Origin: Fibrobacter sp. UWP2
GTDB lineage: Bacteria > Fibrobacterota > Fibrobacteria > Fibrobacterales > Fibrobacteraceae
NCBI RefSeq assembly: GCF_900141705.1
Contig: NZ_FQYM01000007.1
Span: forward strand, 1 to 64,000
Direction of reading: 5' to 3'
Length of the DNA stretch: 64,000 bases
Shown here: positions 58,286-64,000 of the stretch, piece by piece
Layout: every line of letters begins with the position of its first letter
Numbering within the stretch: position 1 is the first letter of the stretch
Notes under the pieces: generated by a model
Database searches by the model: none
The model's input: only the letters and a program-made list of their open reading frames with translations
Told to the model about the DNA's origin: nothing
Program-made: the position numbers and the translations under genes

Positions 58286-59449
58286 TTATTCGGTGCGCTT
58301 TACAACGATAGGGACGATTGTCGTCGGGAAGTCGCCATCCTTGTCGGTGGCGAACACCGGGATGATCTTCGTGGAATCCGGAAGGTCTTCTTCAAAGCTG
58401 AAGGTGCCATCGGGATTCAGCGGGAACGGTTCGCCGCGCACCTGCAAGTGAGCGTCCGGGCGCGTACCGCCGTAAACAATCAGGCGGGTCTTGACCCACA
58501 GGAAAAAGTCCTTGCCGTAGTTCACGGAATCCTTCGGGAGTTCAAGCTTATTGCTCTTGAGAGCCGCACTGGAGAGCGCTCCCGAGAACATGGAACCCGA
58601 GGAACTCGAAAGGGATTCAAGCCAGTTCTTGGCCGACATGCTCGAAAGGCCCGAGCTGTTGAACCCTCCCAGGGCGGCACCGCCCAAGGAGGCCTGCACA
58701 AACTTGTTGCCGGCATCAATTTCGGAACCTTCCATGGAGAACGGGTGCACCGGAGCGGACTCCACAAGCGGCAAGAACTTGTTGCCGTCGGCAAAGCCCA
58801 AAACGGCGACGCAGTTGTCGCTGGCCTTGTTTTCTACATACCAGCTGCGGGCATCGGCAGGCACCACCACATCGTGAAACTTGCGCTTTTTGCCACGCTT
58901 CACGGTCAAGTCGTTCGAAATGTCGAACAGGCGGAGAACCAGCTTGCCTTTCCCCTTTTTGGAATTCTTGATTCTCTTTTCGGAAACTTCCCAGAACGCC
59001 TGCATCCAGTTCGGATCCTTTTGCATGAGTACCAGGTATTCGGGGTCAAAGGACTGTGCGAGCGAAGCGCTCTTGGTCACCGGCTTAGCAGCCGCCTTGA
59101 CGGCAGAAACCTTAACTACCGGTTTTGCCTTTTTGGCAGTGCTCTTTAAAACAACATCGGTCTGTTCCGTAGCACGCGGGGCGGACCTTGCCACCGGTGC
59201 GGCGGTCTTTACAGTCTTGACGGCAGTCTTTATTTTCGACGTGGTCTTCTTTACAGCTTCCTTCTTGGCGGTGACCTTGGTCGCCACCTTGGCGGCCACT
59301 TTCGTCAAAGCGCTTTTAGCCTTTGCGACCGCTTTTGCCGGAGCAGCTTTCGCAGCGGTCTTCGCCGCCTTTGCCGGAGCAGCCTTGGCAGCGGTCTTCG
59401 CCGCTTTTGCCGGAGCAGCCTTAGCAGTTATCGTCTTTTTCGTAGCCAT
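58286..59449 (-). CDS. DUF4912 protein with histone-H1-like Lys/Ala tail
   Basis: A 387-aa protein. Residues 1-125 are almost only Lys, Ala, Pro, Thr and Val, with near-perfect 14-residue repeats ('KAAPAKAAKTAA'), like histone H1/HC1-type DNA-binding tails. From about residue 130 a DUF4912 domain follows ('DPEYLVLMQKDPNWMQAFWEVSEKRI', 'LRLFDISND', 'SWYVENKASDNCVAVLGF', 'LWVKTRLIVYGGTRPDA'). AAGGAGG ribosome site. Adjacent GH57 enzyme suggests a role near glycogen; the basic tail could bind DNA, RNA or glycogen-bound acidic partners. Confidence 0.85.
   Translation of the reverse strand: MATKKTITAKAAPAKAAKTAAKAAPAKAAKTAAKAAPAKAVAKAKSALTKVAAKVATKVTAKKEAVKKTTSKIKTAVKTVKTAAPVARSAPRATEQTDVVLKSTAKKAKPVVKVSAVKAAAKPVTKSASLAQSFDPEYLVLMQKDPNWMQAFWEVSEKRIKNSKKGKGKLVLRLFDISNDLTVKRGKKRKFHDVVVPADARSWYVENKASDNCVAVLGFADGNKFLPLVESAPVHPFSMEGSEIDAGNKFVQASLGGAALGGFNSSGLSSMSAKNWLESLSSSSGSMFSGALSSAALKSNKLELPKDSVNYGKDFFLWVKTRLIVYGGTRPDAHLQVRGEPFPLNPDGTFSFEEDLPDSTKIIPVFATDKDGDFPTTIVPIVVKRTE
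59330..59440 (-). repeat. Tandem 42-bp repeats coding the Lys/Ala tail
   Basis: About two and a half near-identical 42-bp units within the start of the DUF4912 gene, each coding 14 residues rich in Lys, Ala and Pro. Copy number could vary between strains. Confidence 0.7.
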
Positions 59450-59475
59450 ATAAGCCTCCTTCAGTTCAAACTTAT

Positions 59476-60714
59476 TTAGCGAGCTTGGCCCCAGTTACCT
59501 ATGCCCATCAGGCCAAGGCGGAGCCCAATAAATGTTTCTTCCCAATCGCGACCGTTATCCACAAAACGCTTGCCGCCCTGAATGGCAAGATCGACAGTCG
59601 TGCCCTTGCGGCCCAACGGGAATCCCGCACCAATAGAGCCGCCCAACTCGTGGACAGACTCCATGTACCAACCCTTGTACCAGGCGCCGGCACGGTAAGT
59701 CATGCGGTCCAAATACGGGTCGTAAAACAGCGGGCTGCCATCTCGCTGGAAGCCAACCGCCGCCAAAACGTCATTTTGCGTTTCAATCGCATCCGGCATG
59801 TCAAAGCTCTTGCCGATGGTCTCGATGTCGCCGTCCCAGGCGCGCCACTGCAAGTCAGCCATTACGTTGTACCTCTTTTTGAAGCGGAAGTTCATGCCGG
59901 TCGCAAGCGTCATGGGCACATCAATTTCACGCGTGTACTTGGTGGGCACGAGCGTATCCAATTCGCTGAAGCGGAGATTGTATTCTAGGTCGTTTTGCAA
60001 AGTGTACGGTGTGGTGAACGAGAAATAGTACGAAGACTGACGCCCGCGGTACTGGAGGGCGATCGAATAGTAAGCCGGGTGGTTCTTGATTTCCCAAGTT
60101 CCTTCAACATGGTCGGTAATCTTGGAACCCGTCGTCGCCCAGGATTCGTCCTCGGGGATCTCGCTGTTGTTCGGGCCCAACGTCAAATTGCGTTCGGCGC
60201 TTCCCATCACAAAATGAGCTGAGGCGCCCAACGAGAAGTTGCGGAAATACGGAATTCGAACGGCGTAATTGGGCACAATCTCGTAAACGCTGCTCTGGTA
60301 CTTAAAGGTCGCCATCGCTGAGGTCGTAGTATCCTCGACTTCTTCGTCCATAATCGAGGCGTAATGCTGCCACAAAGAAACACCCATCGCCCCAAAGCTC
60401 CCCATGGGGAACGAAAGATTGAACGAAGGAATGGTCACATTATTCGTGGAATAGTAACTGCCTCCCTGCTCAATAGACAAAATGTCCATCAAGAAGTTGA
60501 TATTGAACACGACCTTGCTATCGAAAGCAATCCTTGCCGGGTTCGAAAGGGAGATGCCCTCGGCCTCACCCGTTTTGGCTCCACCAGCAAAACCACGACC
60601 GGCAGCAGAAGCCATTCCGCCCAGAGTCTGTTCTTCGCCAAGGGCGTCAAGACCGAGCATGGAAGCCGAAGCACATGCAGCAGCAAAAAGGAGAACACTT
60701 AAAATCTTTTTCAT
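59476..60714 (-). CDS. Outer-membrane OMPP1/FadL-like beta-barrel protein
   Basis: A 412-aa exported protein with signal peptide ('MKKILSVLLFAAACASASM'). 'GRGFAGGAKTGEAEGISLSNPARIAF' resembles the N-terminal block of FadL/OMPP1 (conserved NPA), and many amphipathic strands follow. PorV-type proteins of the type IX system have a similar layout, so this is an alternative. It starts at the stop of the lipoprotein gene (TAATG), so the pair is cotranscribed. Confidence 0.75.
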   Translation of the reverse strand: MKKILSVLLFAAACASASMLGLDALGEEQTLGGMASAAGRGFAGGAKTGEAEGISLSNPARIAFDSKVVFNINFLMDILSIEQGGSYYSTNNVTIPSFNLSFPMGSFGAMGVSLWQHYASIMDEEVEDTTTSAMATFKYQSSVYEIVPNYAVRIPYFRNFSLGASAHFVMGSAERNLTLGPNNSEIPEDESWATTGSKITDHVEGTWEIKNHPAYYSIALQYRGRQSSYYFSFTTPYTLQNDLEYNLRFSELDTLVPTKYTREIDVPMTLATGMNFRFKKRYNVMADLQWRAWDGDIETIGKSFDMPDAIETQNDVLAAVGFQRDGSPLFYDPYLDRMTYRAGAWYKGWYMESVHELGGSIGAGFPLGRKGTTVDLAIQGGKRFVDNGRDWEETFIGLRLGLMGIGNWGQAR

Positions 60715-62120
60715 TATTCATCCCCCCGCTTGGAGGCTAGCCACAGCTTTAACGTAGCCGGCTGTTTCATTATCTCAGAAAAATCGTAACGGGCGTAGTC
60801 AAAGTGCGACAAGAACACAAAGCTGGTATCGCCCTTCGACGTAATGTAATCGGTATAGGCAGTATCCTTCTCTTGCAGCACCGGATAGCCTAGGCGCATC
60901 ATGATTTTGAAGGTACGACCATCACTGGCGCGGTTGATAAAGTTGCGCATGCCGTATGTCACCTGGAGCGTCAAAGAATCACCGTCATGGAACACCATGT
61001 TCGGGTGCCCCTCTTCAAGGATAACATCCCTGTTGAGCTTGTACGCCTCCATTTTACGGTAAGTCCCATCGGCGCTGTCTAGGAAAGAGCCGACCACCAC
61101 CTGGATGGGATGCCCAATCTCATTTGAGCCCTTGGAATCGTCACGGGCAAACGTCAGCTGGGCCAACACCACATTCTGGCGCACATCCTCGCCATCACCC
61201 ACCGTGTACGGGAAGTCGTCACCATAGAATTCAGCAAGCTTTTTGAGAATCGGCTCCGACGGGAACTCCACGACCAGGGAATCAAACACGCCGCCGTGCA
61301 AAATGAGGCAGTCCGAGCAATCCTCCTTGTTCGAGATGGCTTCCGCCATGCGGAACGGCGTCATGGAGCGGTAAGTGTATGTGGAATCCGTCAAGGTCGT
61401 CAGGCGGAACTGCGGCCCGTAGGTGTAGTTCGGTCCAAAAATATGGTAGACGTGCTTGGCCTCGGGGGCCGAGATGCGGAGCTGCAGGCGGCAGAAGCTC
61501 ACCTCGCTACGAATGTCATCGACCAGCGCCGCTGGCAAGAAGAATGCCAGAAGAGAATCCTTGGAACCCACAGAAATGGAGTAGGTCGTATCGGCACTGC
61601 CGTCCTCTTCCCAGTTCTCAATGCTTTTGAGCCAGGACTTATCCGTTATTTCCATCACATCTTCCAAAAAATCCATGCTCTTGCCGCGGTCGAGTTTCCA
61701 GCTCACCGTCATGTTCATGTCTTCTTCAATGGGGAACGAATCCGCCGGGAAGGCCTTGGACCTGTAGAAGGAGGGCAACAAGCGCAAAATCAACACCGAC
61801 GCGGCTGAGTCCGCTTTTTTCAAAGTGGCAAGCAAGGTCGTGTCAAAGCCAAAGTCAAGCACCAGGTCGTGGGAAATATTGGAGGAACGGCCAAACACCG
61901 CCCTGGAGTTCGCGGAATCGGGGAACGTGTCCAAGAACGCCTCGGCAGAGATCGGGGTCAGGTCTTCGATACTTAAAGATTGGACTTTGTAGCTATCGGG
62001 CATTCCCTGATCCGAAAGCCAGCTGCTAAGGGCAGAATCCTCTGAATCGAACAGGCAGGCCGATAGCGTTAACGCCAAAATCGACAAAAAGGACAATAAA
62101 ACAACTTTTTTCTTCTTCAC
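60714..62120 (-). CDS. Lipoprotein of unknown function, partner of OMPP1-like protein
   Basis: A 468-aa lipoprotein with a GTG start, CGGAG ribosome site 7 nt upstream, and lipobox 'LSAC'. The mature protein is rich in Asp and Ser with beta structure, two CxxC-like words in 'KEDCSDCLILHGG', and no known domain. Overlap with the outer-membrane gene downstream suggests that the two act together on the cell surface. Confidence 0.75.
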   Translation of the reverse strand: MKKKKVVLLSFLSILALTLSACLFDSEDSALSSWLSDQGMPDSYKVQSLSIEDLTPISAEAFLDTFPDSANSRAVFGRSSNISHDLVLDFGFDTTLLATLKKADSAASVLILRLLPSFYRSKAFPADSFPIEEDMNMTVSWKLDRGKSMDFLEDVMEITDKSWLKSIENWEEDGSADTTYSISVGSKDSLLAFFLPAALVDDIRSEVSFCRLQLRISAPEAKHVYHIFGPNYTYGPQFRLTTLTDSTYTYRSMTPFRMAEAISNKEDCSDCLILHGGVFDSLVVEFPSEPILKKLAEFYGDDFPYTVGDGEDVRQNVVLAQLTFARDDSKGSNEIGHPIQVVVGSFLDSADGTYRKMEAYKLNRDVILEEGHPNMVFHDGDSLTLQVTYGMRNFINRASDGRTFKIMMRLGYPVLQEKDTAYTDYITSKGDTSFVFLSHFDYARYDFSEIMKQPATLKLWLASKRGDE

Positions 62121-62219
62121 TCGGTACTCCGTATCGAATTGAACATTTTCTCGAAGGAAAATATAGAAAAAACGACCTGTTTTCGCCCAATTTTCCCTTC
62201 CAAAAGGCCACCATATCGC

Positions 62220-62255
62220 AATAGACAGCCCCTAAACAATAGACAGCCCATAAAC
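62220..62255. repeat. 18-bp tandem duplication upstream of the lipoprotein gene
   Basis: aatagacagcccctaaac is followed directly by aatagacagcccataaac, one mismatch. It lies about 82 nt before the start codon at 62337, in the gap between divergent genes. Confidence 0.7.
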
Positions 62256-62336
62256 ATAACGCCAACGGAAAAAATTCAGCGCTACGTGCACCCTGTTCAA
62301 AAAAACATATTTTTAGTACAAAGTAGGAAATCGCTC

Positions 62337-63287
62337 ATGAAATTCAGATTACGCCTAGGCAAGTTCTTTTTATCTGTAGCGGCCATATTTTGGGCCAGCT
62401 GCTCCGATGACGCGCAACCCCTCTACGGCACTATCGGTATCGACGATTCCGCCCCGGAGTCAAGCGAGTCCCTCAAACCCATCTCTTCGACAGCAATCGA
62501 AGAAACATCCAGCAGTTCCGAAGCGACATCGAGCGGAACTCCCGAGTCGTCATCCTCGGCTCGCGACGAAATTTCGTCCAGCAGTTCCGCAAAATACAGG
62601 CTTGCCAGTGACACGACCGTGGCCTGCAAAGATTCAACCTTCGCTTACAATGAATGCGTATACATAGGCGGTTCCAGCGCGGAAACGTGCAGTTCACCAA
62701 AATACGAATTGCGGAACAACGCGACATTGACTATCGAAGAACTGATCAAAATAGAAGACCGCCTGGAAAATTGTGCCGATGCCGTACCCGTTTATGGAGT
62801 TCCCTCGTGCATGAACCAAATGAGATGGAACACAAAATACTATTGCTCCAACGGCAATATCTATTCCCACAGGAAAAATGGATTAGTTTATACGAACGAT
62901 GAATACAACAACCTATTTGTCAGTAGCAGTTCCGTAGCCGAATCCAGCAGTTCCGCAGCCCCGTCCCCGCTTTGCCAAAAGACTGATTTCGTAAACAAGA
63001 GCGAGGTTAGACAAGACTGCATAAGCGAGAAACTGGACAGTCTCGCTACAGCCGGCAAAACCGTTTCCGACGATCTAAAAAATTGTGTCGACGCAACTGT
63101 CGATTACGATTACACAGGTGAATTCGCAAAGACACAAATTTGCGATGGCGACACGACAGTGAACCCCCGCTACCAGGCCAAGCTGGATTCCATCCGCGAA
63201 GAGGTCGACAAGGCCATAAAAACCTGCTCGTTCCCCCCAGTTCCAACAGACACCACAAAAACACCTGCGGACAGCACCACATTCTAG
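62337..63287 (+). CDS. Ser-rich Cys-containing lipoprotein
   Basis: A 316-aa lipoprotein. Lipobox 'FWASC', then a Ser/Glu linker (about residues 30-85), then two Cys-rich segments with 'LASDTTVACKDSTFAYNECVYIGG' and 'LCQKTDFVNKSEVRQDCISEKLDSL', separated by a second Ser linker. Ribosome site TAGGAAA 9 nt upstream sets the start; the frame to 62139 has none. Function unknown; a surface-adhesion role is only a guess. Confidence 0.82.
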   Translation: MKFRLRLGKFFLSVAAIFWASCSDDAQPLYGTIGIDDSAPESSESLKPISSTAIEETSSSSEATSSGTPESSSSARDEISSSSSAKYRLASDTTVACKDSTFAYNECVYIGGSSAETCSSPKYELRNNATLTIEELIKIEDRLENCADAVPVYGVPSCMNQMRWNTKYYCSNGNIYSHRKNGLVYTNDEYNNLFVSSSSVAESSSSAAPSPLCQKTDFVNKSEVRQDCISEKLDSLATAGKTVSDDLKNCVDATVDYDYTGEFAKTQICDGDTTVNPRYQAKLDSIREEVDKAIKTCSFPPVPTDTTKTPADSTTF

Positions 63288-63329
63288 TCTATTTTGCTAT
63301 ATTTGCCCTCGTAAAATCAAGAGGACATT

Positions 63330-64000
63330 ATGGCCCAATTCAATGCGCATTTCAGGAACATCAACGGGGACGACACCTACCCGCTGACCGACGTCATTTA
63401 CCGTAGCAAGGTGGACGGAAGCCTGCTCGAAGTCGAACACGACCGTGCTGCACTTGCCAGCAAGAGCCCCGACGAATGGAAGAAGCTCTTTGCCGAACGC
63501 CGCATGAGCTTTGAACCCGCCGACATGAGCGGCATCTGGAGCAAGCGCGAAATGGTGCTCCCCGACATGCCCCTCGAAGACATCGTCACGATGCGCGAAG
63601 GCTGGAGCCCGCTCTTTGACGCCGCCCCGCTCGCCAAGGAACTGGGCATCAAGAGCCTCAAGGTCAAGCTTTGCGGCAACTCCCACACGGGTAGTTTCAA
63701 GGACCTCGGCATGACGGTTCTCGTGAGCCAGGTGAACCACATCATCAAGAAGAAGATTCACGAAATCGACGCCGTGGCCTGCGCCTCTACCGGCGACACC
63801 TCGGCAGCCCTCAGCGCCTACTGCGCGAAGGCCGGCATCCCGAGCATCGTGTTCCTCCCCGCCGGCAAGACGAGCGTTGCCCAGCTGATCCAGCCGATTT
63901 CTAACGGCAGCATCGTGCTCGCCCTCGACACCGACTTTGACGGTTGCATGAAGATCGTGCAGCAGGTCACCGCCGACAACCGCATCTACCTCGCGAACTC
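63330..64000 (+). CDS. thrC: Threonine synthase, 5' part (runs off window)
   Basis: First 223 codons, no stop before the edge. PLP enzyme converting O-phosphohomoserine to threonine. 'GWSPLFDAAPLAKELG' is followed by the PLP lysine in 'CGNSHTGSFKDLGMTV' and the 'ACASTGDTSAALSAYCAKAG' block, both typical. GAGGA ribosome site 5 nt upstream, and a TATATT box about 25 nt before the start. Confidence 0.93.
   Translation, partial: MAQFNAHFRNINGDDTYPLTDVIYRSKVDGSLLEVEHDRAALASKSPDEWKKLFAERRMSFEPADMSGIWSKREMVLPDMPLEDIVTMREGWSPLFDAAPLAKELGIKSLKVKLCGNSHTGSFKDLGMTVLVSQVNHIIKKKIHEIDAVACASTGDTSAALSAYCAKAGIPSIVFLPAGKTSVAQLIQPISNGSIVLALDTDFDGCMKIVQQVTADNRIYLAN

Overview
The window looks like chromosomal DNA from a Fibrobacter or close relative (Fibrobacterota). 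The reasons are lipoproteins with long Ser/Glu-rich linkers after the lipobox cysteine, one of them followed by the Fibrobacter succinogenes major paralogous domain; a secreted GH74 xyloglucanase; many small exported beta-barrel-like proteins; and a GH57/DUF4912 glycogen pair. Genes are dense on both strands, codon use is even and GC-rich, and nothing suggests a large recent island except a transposase fragment at the left edge.

Layout. 1-285 is the start of an IS256-type transposase. 441-2959 holds cysK and a PutP-type symporter. 3066-7915 (minus) holds exported proteins: a secreted protein, a lipoprotein broken by a frameshift in a G5 run, and a GH74 xyloglucanase. 8071-14773 holds tRNA-Gly(CCC), a coiled-coil exported protein, a HAD hydrolase with two unknown proteins, an aspartoacylase-like gene, a Fib_succ_major lipoprotein and dusA. 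14797-18232 (minus) is a DUF3737 / MalY-PatB / MATE unit. 18301-18556 holds an array of three hairpins, a strong promoter and a 31-aa basic ribosomal-type protein. 18653-24843 is mostly housekeeping: argF, bioB, an NlpC/P60 lipoprotein, pheA, rph and argG. 25697-32974 holds a FliB-like protein, trpS, metE with a divergent LysR regulator, RNase D and a membrane-anchored 5-FCL-like protein.

33966-43692 is the most unusual stretch. Seven close genes on one strand encode an AEP-like/RecA ATPase, a TrmA-like protein lacking the nucleophile cysteine, a LysM protein, a 38-aa membrane peptide, a histidine kinase with a large extracytoplasmic region, its OmpR-type response regulator, and an exported TPR/beta-propeller protein. 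After it come a solute-binding lipoprotein, pssA and the overlapping set ruvC-vanY-mpaA. At 48597-52611 a DnaG-zinc-finger/TOPRIM/DnaB-like protein with altered catalytic motifs is coupled to two glycosyltransferases. The window ends with a UbiD-type menaquinone decarboxylase, a metalloprotease, the GH57/DUF4912 pair, an OMPP1-like protein with its lipoprotein partner, another Ser-rich lipoprotein and the start of thrC.

Two themes recur. Several genes (trpS, pheA, aspartoacylase-like, ruvC, dusA and the 5334 lipoprotein) have no Shine-Dalgarno but a TATATT/TATAAT-like box 6-7 nt before the ATG, which suggests leaderless transcripts. There are also two unrelated primase/helicase-like proteins whose primase motifs look degenerate. 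All calls come from reading the sequence; no database search was run.
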